From Hyphomicrobium sp. (lineage in GTDB: Bacteria > Pseudomonadota > Alphaproteobacteria > Rhizobiales > Hyphomicrobiaceae): a stretch of 64,000 nt of DNA. This document shows positions 43,800-54,371 of this stretch, in pieces. The translations under genes and the position numbers were made by a program. The stretch spans positions 1 through 64,000 of the forward strand of contig JALHOF010000017.1 of assembly GCA_022843145.1 (NCBI GenBank), read 5' to 3'. The stretch's first letter is position 1. The number at the start of each line of letters is the position of its first letter. The notes beneath the pieces are model-generated. The model saw only the letters and a program-made list of their open reading frames with translations. It did not search any database and was not told the origin of the DNA.

Positions 43800-44972
43800 T
43801 CACGCAGGAAGGGCCACCGACGCACTGGCCATGGCGGCGATGCCTTCTCGGCGACCGGTGAACCCGAGACCCTCGGTCGTGGTAGCCTTGACGCCGACGC
43901 GCGACACGTCGATGGCGAGGATCGATGCGATGGCTCGGCGCATGGCCTCGCGGTGGGGCCCGACGCGAGGAGCCTCGCAGAGCAGCGTCACATCCACATT
44001 GACGATGCGGCCGCCGCGGTCCCTCACGCGGCGCGCGGCATCGGCGAGAAAGAGGTGTGAAGCAGCCCCCTTCCATCGCGGGTCGCTGGGTGGGAAGTGC
44101 TGGCCGATGTCGCCGTCACCGATGGCGCCGAGGAGGGCGTCGGTCAGCGCGTGCAGGCCGACGTCGGCGTCGGAGTGTCCGTCGAGGCGGGCGTCATGGG
44201 GGATTTCGACACCACACAGCCAGACGCTCGAGCCCGGCGCGAACCGGTGAACGTCGAAGCCTGTGCCGGTGCGGGTTTCGAAAGGCATGGCAGGGGCGAG
44301 CCTCCGGACTGCTGCAGCGAGGTCGTCGGCAGTCGTGAGCTTTATGTTCGCGCTGTCGCATCCGACGAGGACGACGTCGAGACCGGCCCATTCGGCTACG
44401 GCGGCGTCGTCGGTGAAGTGCGTGAGGCCCTCGGCGGCGGCGCGACGGTGAGCCGCCAGGATGTCGCCGAAGCGGAAGCCTTGCGGCGTCTGTGCAGCCC
44501 ACAAGCCGGCACGATCGATCGTGGCTGAGATGGTCTGCCCGCTCTGCTCCCGCTTCAGAGTGTCGGCCACCGGTACAGCGGCAATCGCCCCGGCGTGGTG
44601 CGCGAGGGCGTCGATCACGCCGGCAATGCAGCGCCTTGGCACAAACGGGCGGGCTGCATCGTGGATGAGAACGTAGGTCGGGGACAATCCGTGCATGGCC
44701 TCAAGACCGGCCAGCACCGAGGCCTGGCGCGTCGCTCCTCCTGGAACGGGAGGCCAGAGCTTGCCGCCATTGGTCGGCACGGCGCGTCCGTAGTGTTCCG
44801 CGTCATCAGGATGGATGACGACCTGGATGTCCGTGACGCCCTCGGCCGCGGCGAACGCCTTGATGGTGTACCAGAGCACCGGAGCACCGGCGATCTCGGC
44901 ATACTGCTTCGGCAAGTCGCCCCCGGCGCGGGTTCCCCGTCCTGCGGCGACGATCAAGGCGGCAATCGACAC
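43800..44972 (-). CDS. ispDF: Bifunctional IspD/IspF isoprenoid synthesis enzyme
   Basis: A 390-residue fusion of the third and fifth enzymes of the MEP pathway. The IspD half (1-225) has VAAGRGTRAGGDLPKQY, IHDAARPFV and AQTPQGF; it couples CTP to methylerythritol phosphate. The IspF half (about 233-390) has GTGFDVHRFAPG, LDGHSDADVGLHALTDALLG, IGQHFPPSDPRWKG and VKATTTEGLGFTGRREG; it cyclises to MEcPP. The fusion is typical of alphaproteobacteria. It is divergent from dusB, with 150 bases between. Confidence 0.97.
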   Translation of the reverse strand: MSIAALIVAAGRGTRAGGDLPKQYAEIAGAPVLWYTIKAFAAAEGVTDIQVVIHPDDAEHYGRAVPTNGGKLWPPVPGGATRQASVLAGLEAMHGLSPTYVLIHDAARPFVPRRCIAGVIDALAHHAGAIAAVPVADTLKREQSGQTISATIDRAGLWAAQTPQGFRFGDILAAHRRAAAEGLTHFTDDAAVAEWAGLDVVLVGCDSANIKLTTADDLAAAVRRLAPAMPFETRTGTGFDVHRFAPGSSVWLCGVEIPHDARLDGHSDADVGLHALTDALLGAIGDGDIGQHFPPSDPRWKGAASHLFLADAARRVRDRGGRIVNVDVTLLCEAPRVGPHREAMRRAIASILAIDVSRVGVKATTTEGLGFTGRREGIAAMASASVALPA

Positions 44973-45122
44973 AAGGGTGCTCCGCGGCTGGGGTCGGGTT
45001 GGCTTGGACGGGTCGGAAAGTGCTTAACCGGCTGTTGTCGCCTGTGCAAACGACGACTATTTCGCACTTGCGAAATTGACGGACTACAGCTAGTTTGCTC
45101 AATAGAAGGGCAGGGAAATAAT

Positions 45123-46160
45123 ATGCCCAAAGTTTCATCAGACATAGACGTGATCCAACGCAAAGAGATGACCATTAAGGTTGGACCTCATCGACTGCCG
45201 AACACGGCTCTGCTCGCCCCCATGTCGGGCGTAACGGACGAGCCGTTTCGCGCCGTGGCCCACAAGCTCGGAGCCGGCCTCGTCGTCTCGGAAATGGTCG
45301 CCAGCGAGGACCTGGTGCGGGAACGTCCCGACGTGCTGCGGCGCTTGAAGGCGCACGGGGAGCGGCCGTTCGTCGTACAACTCGCCGGACGTGAGCCAGA
45401 GTGGATGGCCGAGGGCGCGCGGATGGCCGAGGCGCGCGGCGCCGACATCATCGACATCAACATGGGCTGCCCGGCCAAGGAGGTGACCGGCAAGTTGTCC
45501 GGCAGCGCGCTGATGCGCGACCTCGACCACGCGCTGACACTCATCGTCGCGACCGTGGCCGCCGTCCGCGTGCCGGTGACGTTGAAGATGCGCCTCGGCT
45601 GGGACGACCGGACGGTCAATGCGCCAGAATTGGCGCGGAGAGCGGAGGACGCGGGCGTCGCGCTCATCACGGTGCATGGCCGAACGCGCTGTCAGTTCTT
45701 CAAAGGCCGCGCCGACTGGTCGCGCGTGCGGCCCGTGGTGGACGCCGTGTCAGTACCAGTCATCGTGAACGGCGATATCGCCAGTGTGAATGACGCGGTG
45801 ACGGCACTCGAGCAGTCGGGTGCGGACGGCGTGATGATCGGGCGGGGTGCTTACGGCGCGCCGTGGCTGCCGGGCCGGATCGGTGCATATCTCGAGAGCG
45901 GCCGTGATCCCGGCGCGCCGTCGATCGCCGAGCAGGGCCGTATCGCGCTCGCGCATGTCGAGGCGATGCTCGGGCATTACGGAGCTTTCCACGGTCTTCG
46001 CAACGCGCGCAAGCACATCGGCTGGTATCTGGCTTCGAGCGGGGCCGACCCGGTGACGGTCAAGGCATGGCGCCAGATGCTGTGCACCGACGATGACGCG
46101 CGCAGCACGCTTGCCAACTTTGCGAGTTTCTATGACGCTCCGCGGGAGCAGGCGGCATGA
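45123..46160 (+). CDS. dusB: tRNA-dihydrouridine synthase B
   Basis: A 345-residue FMN enzyme reducing uridine in the tRNA D-loop. The FMN barrel begins [15 protein letters not shown] (about 31). The active-site Cys is in [19 protein letters not shown] (about 115), and [17 protein letters not shown] and [11 protein letters not shown] follow. ATG 45123 is preceded by AGGGA; an alternative in-frame ATG lies about 15 codons downstream. Its TGA overlaps the ntrB ATG (ATGA), the classical nifR3/dusB-ntrBC arrangement of alphaproteobacteria. Confidence 0.95.
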   Translation: MPKVSSDIDVIQRKEMTIKVGPHRLPNTALLAPMSGVTDEPFRAVAHKLGAGLVVSEMVASEDLVRERPDVLRRLKAHGERPFVVQLAGREPEWMAEGARMAEARGADIIDINMGCPAKEVTGKLSGSALMRDLDHALTLIVATVAAVRVPVTLKMRLGWDDRTVNAPELARRAEDAGVALITVHGRTRCQFFKGRADWSRVRPVVDAVSVPVIVNGDIASVNDAVTALEQSGADGVMIGRGAYGAPWLPGRIGAYLESGRDPGAPSIAEQGRIALAHVEAMLGHYGAFHGLRNARKHIGWYLASSGADPVTVKAWRQMLCTDDDARSTLANFASFYDAPREQAA

Positions 46161-47338
46161 CGGCGCAATCGCCCAAACCCGAGACGCCACGATCCGAAAC
46201 GGGCGTCTCCGCGCCCGAAACATCCTCGGCGACTTCGTCGCGCAAGCCCGTCGAGCACGATCTATTACTGGCCGCGTTGCCGCACCCGATCCTGGTGCTC
46301 GGTGTCGACAACCGCGTGATCTATGCGAATGCCGCTGCCGAAAGTTTTCTCTCGACGAGCGCCGCGATGCTGAAGCGGATGACCCTCGAAGAGGTGATGG
46401 CGTTCGGCTGTCCGCTGACCGCGCTCGTCGATCAGGTGCGCATGAATCAGCAGACCGTCAACGAGTACGGTATCGAACTCGTCACGCCGAAGCTTCCCGC
46501 GCCGAAACTCGTCGACGTCTACAGCGGCCCGCTGCCCGATCAGCCGCAGCACATTCTGATCATGCTGCAACAACGAACCATGGCGCAGATGATCGAACGG
46601 CAATTGACGCATCGGGCCGCCGCGCGCTCGGTGTCGGGCATGGCGGCCGTGCTCGCGCATGAGATCAAGAACCCGCTGTCGGGCATTCGCGGTGCGGCGC
46701 AGCTCCTCGAGCCGGCGTTGTCGGACGAGGATCGTGCGCTCGCGCAGCTGATCTGCTCGGAGACGGACCGGATCAAGCTGCTTGTCGATCGGATGGAGGT
46801 CTTCGGTGACGAGCGGCCGTTGGCGCGCGAGCCGATCAACATCCATGACGTGCTCGATCACGTGCGCCGGCTGTCGGAATCCGGATTTGCGCGCGGCATG
46901 CGGTTTGTCGAGGACTACGATCCGTCGCTGCCACCGGTTCCCGGCAATCGCGACAAGCTCGTGCAGGCGTTTCTCAACCTCGTGAAGAACGCGGCCGAAG
47001 CGATCGGCGACGGAAACGAGCCCGGCCGCATCATTCTTCAGACGGCATTCCGGCCCGGTGTGCGGCTTTCCGTGCCCGGCTCCGACGCGCGCATCTCGCT
47101 GCCGCTGATGATCCAGATCGAAGACAACGGGCCTGGCGTTCCCGAGCACTTGAAGCCGCACATGTTCGATCCGTTCGTCACGACGAAGCGGACGGGCACC
47201 GGGCTCGGGCTGGCGCTTGTTGCGAAAATTATCGGCGACCACGGCGGCATCATCGAATGTGACAGTGAACCCAAACGCACCGTGTTCCGCGTGCTGCTGC
47301 CGTTGCAGGAACGGGTTCGCGGACAGAAATCCGGTTAG
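46157..47338 (+). CDS. ntrB: Nitrogen regulation sensor kinase NtrB
   Basis: A 393-residue soluble histidine kinase/phosphatase that sets NtrC phosphorylation in response to PII. The PAS domain (about 35-135) is [20 protein letters not shown] and following. The dimerisation/phosphoacceptor region has [18 protein letters not shown] (about 175), and the ATPase lobe has [24 protein letters not shown] and [18 protein letters not shown]. There is no membrane segment. It is coupled to dusB (ATGA) and lies 15 bases before ntrC. Confidence 0.96.
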   Translation: MTAQSPKPETPRSETGVSAPETSSATSSRKPVEHDLLLAALPHPILVLGVDNRVIYANAAAESFLSTSAAMLKRMTLEEVMAFGCPLTALVDQVRMNQQTVNEYGIELVTPKLPAPKLVDVYSGPLPDQPQHILIMLQQRTMAQMIERQLTHRAAARSVSGMAAVLAHEIKNPLSGIRGAAQLLEPALSDEDRALAQLICSETDRIKLLVDRMEVFGDERPLAREPINIHDVLDHVRRLSESGFARGMRFVEDYDPSLPPVPGNRDKLVQAFLNLVKNAAEAIGDGNEPGRIILQTAFRPGVRLSVPGSDARISLPLMIQIEDNGPGVPEHLKPHMFDPFVTTKRTGTGLGLALVAKIIGDHGGIIECDSEPKRTVFRVLLPLQERVRGQKSG

Positions 47339-47353
47339 ATCGAGGCAACGACA

Positions 47354-48799
47354 ATGGTACGAGGAACGATCCTCATTGCCGACGACGACACGGCGATCCG
47401 CACGGTGCTCAATCAAGCACTCGCGCGGGCCGGCTATGCGCCGCGGGCGACGGGCAACGCGGCAACGCTTTGGCGTTGGGTCAGTCAGGGCGAGGGCGAC
47501 GTGGTCATTACCGACGTCGTGATGCCCGACGAGAACGCCTTTGATCTCATTCCGCGCATCAAGAAGCTGCGGCCGGAATTGCCGATCATCGTGATGAGCG
47601 CGCAGAACACGCTGATGACAGCGCTGCATGCGGCCGAGAAGGGCGCATACGAGTATCTGCCGAAGCCGTTCGATCTGAACGAAGTGGTGGCGGTCGTGGG
47701 GCGCGCGCTGGCACAGCCAGGCCGCAAGCCGCAACGCGCGTCGGAGCCGATGGAAGGCGAAGAGCTGCCGTTGATCGGCCGCTCGCCGGCGATGCAGGAG
47801 ATCTATCGCGTTCTGGCGCGTCTCACGCAAACCGATCTGACGGTGATGATCGCCGGCGAAAGCGGCACCGGCAAGGAACTCGTCGCACGCGTGCTGCACG
47901 ATTACGGCAAGCGGCGCGCGGGACCGTTCGTGGCGCTGAACATGGCGGCGATCCCCCGCGAGCTGATCGAGAGCGAGTTGTTCGGCCATGAGAAGGGCGC
48001 CTTTACCGGTGCGCAAGTGCGGACCCAGGGCCGGTTCGAGCAAGCCGAGGGTGGCACGCTCTTTCTCGACGAAATCGGAGATATGCCGCTCGAGGCGCAG
48101 ACCCGGCTACTGCGCGTGCTGCAGCAGGGCGAGTACACGACGGTCGGCGGCCGCACGCCGATCAAGACCAATGTGCGGATCATCGCAGCCACACATCGGG
48201 ACCTCAAGTCGCAGATCCATCAGGGATTGTTCCGCGAGGATCTCTATTATCGGCTCAACGTCGTTCCGCTGCGCATTCCTCCGCTACGCGAGAGGCTCGA
48301 GGATGTCGGCGATCTGGTGCGGCACTTCCTCAGGGTCGCGGGACGCGAGGGCCTCGGACAGAAGACCATCGAGACGGCCGCCATCGAGCGCCTGAAGCAA
48401 CACCCCTGGCCGGGCAACGTGCGCGAGTTGGAGAACGTGGTCCGGCGTCTGTCGGCTCTCTATACGACCGAGACCATCACGGCGGGCATGGTCGAACAGG
48501 AGATGGCCGATAATCTGCCACCGCGACCGATCGAACCGTCGTCCGAAGGCAAGGACCTGTCCGAGTTGGTCGAGCGCCATCTGGCGGGCTACTTCGCGAG
48601 CTTCGGCAAGGAACTGCCGCCGCCGGGGCTCTACGACCATGTGATCCGTCAGGTCGAGCTGCCGCTGTTGACCGCCGCGCTGGCGGCAACGCGCGGAAAT
48701 CAAATCCGGGCAGCGGAACTGCTTGGACTGAATCGCAACACGTTGCGCTCGCGCATCAAGGCGCTCGACATCCGGGTGTTCCGGACGCCCCAGTCGTGA
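47354..48799 (+). CDS. ntrC: Nitrogen regulation response regulator NtrC
   Basis: A 481-residue sigma-54 activator. The receiver domain (1-120) has the phospho-Asp in [12 protein letters not shown]. The AAA+ domain has Walker [10 protein letters not shown] (about 172), the sigma-54-contacting GAFTGA (about 217) and Walker [11 protein letters not shown]. The C-terminal Fis-type helix-turn-helix (about 435-475) ends [13 protein letters not shown]. The intact GAFTGA implies real sigma-54 activation. The nas operon in this window is a plausible target through its sigma-54-type promoter. Confidence 0.97.
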   Translation: MVRGTILIADDDTAIRTVLNQALARAGYAPRATGNAATLWRWVSQGEGDVVITDVVMPDENAFDLIPRIKKLRPELPIIVMSAQNTLMTALHAAEKGAYEYLPKPFDLNEVVAVVGRALAQPGRKPQRASEPMEGEELPLIGRSPAMQEIYRVLARLTQTDLTVMIAGESGTGKELVARVLHDYGKRRAGPFVALNMAAIPRELIESELFGHEKGAFTGAQVRTQGRFEQAEGGTLFLDEIGDMPLEAQTRLLRVLQQGEYTTVGGRTPIKTNVRIIAATHRDLKSQIHQGLFREDLYYRLNVVPLRIPPLRERLEDVGDLVRHFLRVAGREGLGQKTIETAAIERLKQHPWPGNVRELENVVRRLSALYTTETITAGMVEQEMADNLPPRPIEPSSEGKDLSELVERHLAGYFASFGKELPPPGLYDHVIRQVELPLLTAALAATRGNQIRAAELLGLNRNTLRSRIKALDIRVFRTPQS

Positions 48800-49094
48800 A
48801 CGGACGGCCACCCGGCTGTCCACAGACAATCACTGATGGACGACCAAGGTGGCTTTGATAATCGCCGCTTCCGCTTGACGGTAACGCGGACCGGGCGTAG
48901 TCCATGGCTGTTGTCGCGAAAATGTCACAGTTTCAGGGTTGATTGTGCTTCCCGCGCGTCACTTCTCGGTGGAGTGGTGCGGCTTTCCGGCCAGAGGTGC
49001 CGAAAAGCAGTGCGGTTCAAGCCTCGTCAGCATGTCCCATGGCCCGGAGTTGCGGCCTGGACAACTGGACCAGGACAACTGGAGACGAGTGCCC

Positions 49095-51410
49095 ATGACG
49101 GCGGCGGAAGCCAGTCAGCCGGAAGAAGGGACCGATCGGACCCTGTCGCCCCTGCTCGATCCCAGTGAGCGGGCCTTCTGGGTCGGGCTGTCGGTGGTCG
49201 TGCTGTCGCTTGTGGCGGCGCTGGCGACGTACTTGATCCTGACCAATCTGACGCCGATCGTGCCACGCAACGAACTTGTCTGGCCGCTGTTGGCCATCAA
49301 TATCGGGCTCATTCTGGCGATGATCGCGGTCATCGCGCGGCAGTTCGCCGGTTTGTGGCGGGCATGGCGCGACAAGATCCCGGGCGCCCGCCTCCACGTC
49401 CGCATCGTGGCGCTGTTCTCGATCATCGCCACCATTCCGGCGCTCCTCCTGGCGGTGGCGGCGACTACGACGTTCTCGCGCTCGCTTGACGGCTGGTTCT
49501 CGACCCGGACGCGCGCGATCATCGACAACTCGCTGTCGGTCGCGCAGGCCTACGTCGACGAACACGGGCAGGTCATCCGCACCGACGTCGTCAACATGGC
49601 GCGCGACCTCGATCAAGCCACCGATCTGGTCGCCGGCCAGCAAAAGCAGCTGCAGCAACTCGTGATGGCGCAGGCCGGCCTCCGCGATCTACCTTTCGCC
49701 TATATCGTCGACAAGGACGGCAAGGCGCTGGTGACCGCCATCGAGGATGCGAAGCAGCCGTTCCGCGCGCCTCCTGCAGCAGCGATCGAGCAGGCCGAGG
49801 CCGGCCAGATCCCGTTCCTGACGTCGGCGAACACCAATCGGGTAGCTGCCGTCGCCAAGCTCGAGCGCTCGCCCGGGCACTATCTTTACGTGGCGCGCAA
49901 CGTCAGCCCACGCGTGCTGACGCATCTGCAACGGACCGAGGAAAGCGTCGACGAGTACAACCGGCTGCGCCGGTCGCGCGGTCCGCTGAAGCTCGTGCAC
50001 GGCATCATGTATCTGATGATCTCCATGACGGCACTGCTCGCCGCGATCTGGAGCGGGATGTGGTTCGCTGGGCGGTTCGTCGCGCCGATCCGGCGCCTGA
50101 TCGCGGGCGCACAACAGGTCTCGAAGGGCGATCTCAGCGTCGAGTTGCCCGAGAAGCGCGGGGAAGGCGACCTCAGGCGCCTGTCGCAGACGTTCAACAC
50201 CATGACGCGCGAGATCAAGCATCAGCGCGACGCATTGATGACGGCTAACGATCAGTTGACCGAGCGGCGCCGGTTCATGGAGGCCGTGCTGTCCGGCGTG
50301 TCAGCAGGCGTGATGGGCCTCGACCGAGACGGGCGGATCACGCTGGCGAGCCGCGCCGCCGCGCAGCTTCTCGGAATGGCCGAAGCCGATCTTGTCGGCC
50401 GGCGGTTGGACGAAGCCGTGCCGGCTTTCGCGGAGATGATCGCCGCCGACGAAACGACGTTGAAAAAGGGCCGCACGCGCCAGCTCAAGGTCGCCGTCGG
50501 TGAGGATGAGCGCACGTTCGCCGTGCGGCTCACGCACGAAGGCGGCAACGAGGCCGATGTCGGTCTGGTCTTGACGTTCGACGACATCACCGAACTCGTC
50601 AGCGCGCAGCGAACTTCGGCCTGGGCCGACGTCGCCCAGCGCATCGCTCACGAGATCAAGAATCCGTTGACACCGATACAACTCTCGACCGACCGCCTGC
50701 GCTCGAAATACGGCAAGCAGATTACCGAGGACCGGGAGAAGTTCGACGGGCTGATCGACACCATCAGCCGCCGCGTCGGCGACATCAAAACGATGGTCGA
50801 CGAATTTGCGGCGTTCGCGCGCGTGCCGAAGCCTGTGATCGCGCGCGACAATCTTTCCGCAGCCATTCAAGAGCCCATCATTCTGTTTCGCGAGAGCCAC
50901 CCGAAGATCGAGTTTGTTCTGCGGATGCCGGAGGCCCCGGTGATCGGAGCCTTCGACCGGCGCCTCGTGACGCAGGCCGTGACCAACCTCGTCAAGAACG
51001 CCGCCGAGGCGGTCGAGACCGGGGCCGAAGGGATGGATGCCGACTGGAAGGGCCAGGTCGAAACGATTCTGCGGGTGGCGGACGACTGCTACGAGATCGA
51101 CGTCATCGACAACGGCATCGGTCTGCCGAAGCAGAACCGCTCGCGGCTGCTCGAACCGTACGTGACCACGAAGGGTCATAAGGGCACCGGCCTTGGCCTC
51201 GCCATCGTGCAGAAGATCACCGAACAGCACGGCGGCACGCTGACGATGGAAGACGCGCCGACGGGACCGCGCCGGTCGCGCGGCGCACTGGTGCGGATTA
51301 CGTTGCCCCGGGCGCGTGCCGATGCCGGGGAAGGCCAAGCCGCCGTCGCCGCGGCGGAGGATTTATCCAGCACGCGACCGCCGGCACGTATGCCGGCTGG
51401 CCGCGCGTGA
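49095..51410 (+). CDS. ntrY: Nitrogen regulation sensor kinase NtrY
   Basis: A 771-residue membrane histidine kinase. Three or four N-terminal helices (about 30-130, VGLSVVVLSLVAALATYLIL and following) enclose an extracytoplasmic part, and a further helix is near 315 (MYLMISMTALLAAIW). HAMP (about 340), PAS (about 405) and the kinase domain follow, with [19 protein letters not shown] (about 515) and GTGLGLAIVQKITEQHGG. ATG 49095, preceded by GGAG, is chosen over upstream in-frame ATGs at 49032 and 48939. It is separated from ntrC by 295 bases, so it may have its own promoter, and is 26 bases before ntrX. Confidence 0.95.
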   Translation: MTAAEASQPEEGTDRTLSPLLDPSERAFWVGLSVVVLSLVAALATYLILTNLTPIVPRNELVWPLLAINIGLILAMIAVIARQFAGLWRAWRDKIPGARLHVRIVALFSIIATIPALLLAVAATTTFSRSLDGWFSTRTRAIIDNSLSVAQAYVDEHGQVIRTDVVNMARDLDQATDLVAGQQKQLQQLVMAQAGLRDLPFAYIVDKDGKALVTAIEDAKQPFRAPPAAAIEQAEAGQIPFLTSANTNRVAAVAKLERSPGHYLYVARNVSPRVLTHLQRTEESVDEYNRLRRSRGPLKLVHGIMYLMISMTALLAAIWSGMWFAGRFVAPIRRLIAGAQQVSKGDLSVELPEKRGEGDLRRLSQTFNTMTREIKHQRDALMTANDQLTERRRFMEAVLSGVSAGVMGLDRDGRITLASRAAAQLLGMAEADLVGRRLDEAVPAFAEMIAADETTLKKGRTRQLKVAVGEDERTFAVRLTHEGGNEADVGLVLTFDDITELVSAQRTSAWADVAQRIAHEIKNPLTPIQLSTDRLRSKYGKQITEDREKFDGLIDTISRRVGDIKTMVDEFAAFARVPKPVIARDNLSAAIQEPIILFRESHPKIEFVLRMPEAPVIGAFDRRLVTQAVTNLVKNAAEAVETGAEGMDADWKGQVETILRVADDCYEIDVIDNGIGLPKQNRSRLLEPYVTTKGHKGTGLGLAIVQKITEQHGGTLTMEDAPTGPRRSRGALVRITLPRARADAGEGQAAVAAAEDLSSTRPPARMPAGRA

Positions 51411-51436
51411 TCAATTGAGAAGCGAGGAGCGATACG

Positions 51437-52834
51437 ATGGCTGCTGATATCCTGATCGTCGACGACGAGGCCGACATCCGCGAGCTCGTCTCCGGCATTC
51501 TGGAAGACGAGGGGCATCGCACGCGGCTCGCGCGCGATAGCGACGAGGCGTTGCGCTCGATCGAAGAGCGGCGGCCGCATCTCGTCATTCTCGACATCTG
51601 GCTGCAGGGCAGCCGGCTGGACGGCCTCGAAGTCTTGTCGATCATCAAGCGCACCTACCCCGATCTGCCGGTAGTCATCATCTCCGGGCACGGCAACATC
51701 GAGACGGCGGTGACCGCGATCAAGCGCGGCGCTTACGACTACATTGAAAAGCCGTTCAAGGCAGACCGATTGCTCCTCGTCACGCTGAGAGCACTCGAAG
51801 CCTCGCAATTGAAGCGCGAGGTGCGCGAGTTGCGCGAGCGCTCGACGGTGTCGGCCGACATGGTCGGTAAATCGCCGGCCATCAATCAACTCAAGACCCA
51901 GATCGAGCGGGTATCGCCGACCAACAGCCGGATCCTGATCCGCGGATCGTCGGGCGCAGGCAAGGAACTCGCAGCGCGCGTGATCCATCAAAAATCGGCG
52001 CGCGCGGAGGCACCTTTCGTCGTGCTGAACGCCGCCGCGATGGCGCCAGATCGCGTCGAGGAGGAATTGTTCGGCACCGAGGATCGCGCAGGCGGGCCGC
52101 GCAAGGTCGGTGCGCTCGAGGAGGCGCACACCGGCACGCTCTACATCGACGAAGTCGCCGACATGCCGCTCGAAACACAGGGCAAGGTTCTCCGCGTCCT
52201 CGTCGAGCAAAAGTTCCAGCGCCTCGGCGGCACGCAGAAGGTCGCGGTCGATGTTCGCATCATTACTTCGACGAGCCGCGATCTCGAACGTGACATGGCC
52301 GAGGGCCGGTTCCGGGAAGACCTCTATCACCGCCTCAACGTCGTACCGCTGCGCGTGCCGGGCCTTGCTGAACGGCGCGAAGATATTCCCGATCTCGTGC
52401 AGTTCTTCGTCGCGCAGCTGTCGCAGGCCTCGGGACTATCACCGCGGCGCATCGGCGAGGATGCGATTGCCGTACTGCAGGCGCACGACTGGCCGGGCAA
52501 CGTGCGCGAACTGAGGAACAACATCGAGCGACTGATGATCCTGGCGGGAGGCGATCCGAATACCGTCATCACGGCCGACATGCTGCCCGACGAGATCGGC
52601 TCGAATGTGCCGCTGCCGGTCAACGGCGGTGCCGAGCACCTGATGTCGCTGCCATTGCGCGAGGCCCGCGAGATCTTCGAGCGCGAGTATCTTTTGGCTC
52701 AGATCAACCGCTTCGGCGGCAATATTTCGCGCACCGCCGAGTTCGTCGGCATGGAGCGCTCGGCGTTGCACCGTAAATTGCGCGCGCTGGGCGTCTCGTC
52801 GGATCAGCGCACCGGCGATGTCCGGCAGGCTTGA
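51437..52834 (+). CDS. ntrX: Response regulator NtrX
   Basis: A 465-residue NtrC-type regulator paired with NtrY. The receiver has ILIVDDEADIRELV and the phospho-Asp in HLVILDIWLQG. The AAA+ domain has Walker A GSSGAGKELAARV and Walker B GTLYIDEVAD. In place of GAFTGA the sequence reads LFGTEDRAGGPRKVGAL, so sigma-54 contact is not expected, as in other alphaproteobacterial NtrX. The C-terminal Fis helix-turn-helix is NISRTAEFVGMERSALHRKL. It probably regulates respiration/nitrogen genes by sigma-70-type control. Confidence 0.95.
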   Translation: MAADILIVDDEADIRELVSGILEDEGHRTRLARDSDEALRSIEERRPHLVILDIWLQGSRLDGLEVLSIIKRTYPDLPVVIISGHGNIETAVTAIKRGAYDYIEKPFKADRLLLVTLRALEASQLKREVRELRERSTVSADMVGKSPAINQLKTQIERVSPTNSRILIRGSSGAGKELAARVIHQKSARAEAPFVVLNAAAMAPDRVEEELFGTEDRAGGPRKVGALEEAHTGTLYIDEVADMPLETQGKVLRVLVEQKFQRLGGTQKVAVDVRIITSTSRDLERDMAEGRFREDLYHRLNVVPLRVPGLAERREDIPDLVQFFVAQLSQASGLSPRRIGEDAIAVLQAHDWPGNVRELRNNIERLMILAGGDPNTVITADMLPDEIGSNVPLPVNGGAEHLMSLPLREAREIFEREYLLAQINRFGGNISRTAEFVGMERSALHRKLRALGVSSDQRTGDVRQA

Positions 52835-52965
52835 TCCTGGGCGAACATGCCGGTGCAGTTAAATCTTTGCAAAGCGAGCCGGCGTAGCGTGTCGGCGTCC
52901 CGGTTCTGCGCCTGTCCGCATCCGCGTTTCAGACGCACTAGCCCGTCAATGAGGCACGTTCACTC

Positions 52966-54342
52966 ATGAAGGTCATCATCTGCGGTGCAGGGCAGGTCGG
53001 CACCGGCATCGCGGAACGGCTGTCCGCGGAAGGCAACGACGTGGCCATCGTCGACACCAACGCGGCGCTGGTGCAGCGGGTGAACGACGTGCTCGAACTG
53101 CGCGCCATCCAGGGCAATGCCGCCCATCCCGACGTGCTCGCCAATGCCGGCGCCAACGAAGCCGACATGCTGATCGCCGTGACCTTGCACGACGAGGTCA
53201 ACATGGTGGCGTGCGAGGTCGCGCATACAATCTTCGATATTCCGACCAAGATCTGCCGCATCCGCGCCCAGACCTATCTCGAGCCGCAGTGGTCGAAGCT
53301 GTTTGCGCGGGAGAGCATGGCGATCGACTACGTGATCTCGCCGGAAATCGAGGTTGCCAACGCCGTGCTGCGGCGGCTCGAACAGCCCGGCGCCTTCGAA
53401 ACGGTCAGCTTCGCCGATGACCGCATCGTGGTTCTGGGTATCGCGTGCGGGCCGGAGTGTCCGATCATCGACACGCCGCTGACGCAGCTTTCGGATCTTT
53501 TTCCGGATTTGCCCGCTGTGACGGTGGCGCTGGTCCGTAACGGACGCTTGTTCATCCCGCACGGCAAGGATCAGATCCTGCTCGGCGACGACGCGTATGT
53601 CATCACGCCGCGTGAGCAGGTCGCGCGGACGCTCCAGATTTTCGGTCACGAGGAAACGCAAGGGCGCCGGGTCGTCATTGCCGGCGGCGGTAACATCGGT
53701 CTCTTCGTCGCGCGCAAGATCGAAGAGACGCAGCCGAATGTCCGGGTGAAGGTCATCGAGTTGTCACGCGCGCGCGCCGTCGAAATCGCAGAAAAGCTCG
53801 ACCGGACCGTCGTCCTGCATGGTTCGGCGTTGTCGGAGGACGTTCTGCGCGAGGCCGAGGTCGGGCTGGCGGACACGCTGGTCGCGGTGACCAATGACGA
53901 GCAGGCCAATCTCCTGACGTCCGCGCTGGCCAAGCAGCTCGGCTGCCGGTCGAGTTTGTGCCTCATCAACAGTCCCAACTATGCCGGCATGATCCGCTCG
54001 CTCGGCATCGACGCGCAGATCAATCCGCGCACGATCACGACGAGCCGCGTCCTGCAGCACGTGCGCCGCGGCCGCATCCGGGCCGTCCATTCGATCCTCA
54101 ACGGCGCCGGCGAGGTGCTGGAGGCCGAAGTCCTCGAGACCGCGCATGTTCTCGGCCAGCCGCTCAAGGAGCTGACGCGAACCGAGGGGCTGCGGTTCGG
54201 CGCGATTCTTCGGGGAGGCAAGGTGCTGATGCCGAGCGGCGCGATGGAACTCGAGGTCAAGGACCGCGTCGTGTTGTTCGCGCGCGCCGACGCCGTGCGG
54301 GAAGTCGAGCAACTGTTCCGCGTGAGCCCGGATTACTTCTAA
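52966..54342 (+). CDS. trkA: Trk potassium transporter regulatory subunit TrkA
   Basis: A 458-residue cytoplasmic protein with two RCK units (TrkA-N plus TrkA-C). NAD-binding loops are VIICGAGQVGTGIAERLSAE (about 3) and VVIAGGGNIGLFVARKIEE (about 236). The TrkA-C parts are around 140-220 and 370-450 (GLRFGAILRGGKVLMPSG). It gates the TrkH/TrkG channel with NAD(H)/ATP. Its place after ntrX is conserved in alphaproteobacteria. The channel gene itself is not in the window. Confidence 0.97.
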   Translation: MKVIICGAGQVGTGIAERLSAEGNDVAIVDTNAALVQRVNDVLELRAIQGNAAHPDVLANAGANEADMLIAVTLHDEVNMVACEVAHTIFDIPTKICRIRAQTYLEPQWSKLFARESMAIDYVISPEIEVANAVLRRLEQPGAFETVSFADDRIVVLGIACGPECPIIDTPLTQLSDLFPDLPAVTVALVRNGRLFIPHGKDQILLGDDAYVITPREQVARTLQIFGHEETQGRRVVIAGGGNIGLFVARKIEETQPNVRVKVIELSRARAVEIAEKLDRTVVLHGSALSEDVLREAEVGLADTLVAVTNDEQANLLTSALAKQLGCRSSLCLINSPNYAGMIRSLGIDAQINPRTITTSRVLQHVRRGRIRAVHSILNGAGEVLEAEVLETAHVLGQPLKELTRTEGLRFGAILRGGKVLMPSGAMELEVKDRVVLFARADAVREVEQLFRVSPDYF

Positions 54343-54371
54343 TCGTGCCGCTGCAACTCGCGAGGATCTTC

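Noticed and set aside
51437-52834. Missing GAFTGA in ntrX as a mutation
   Set aside because: Alphaproteobacterial NtrX proteins generally lack it; the change is a family trait.
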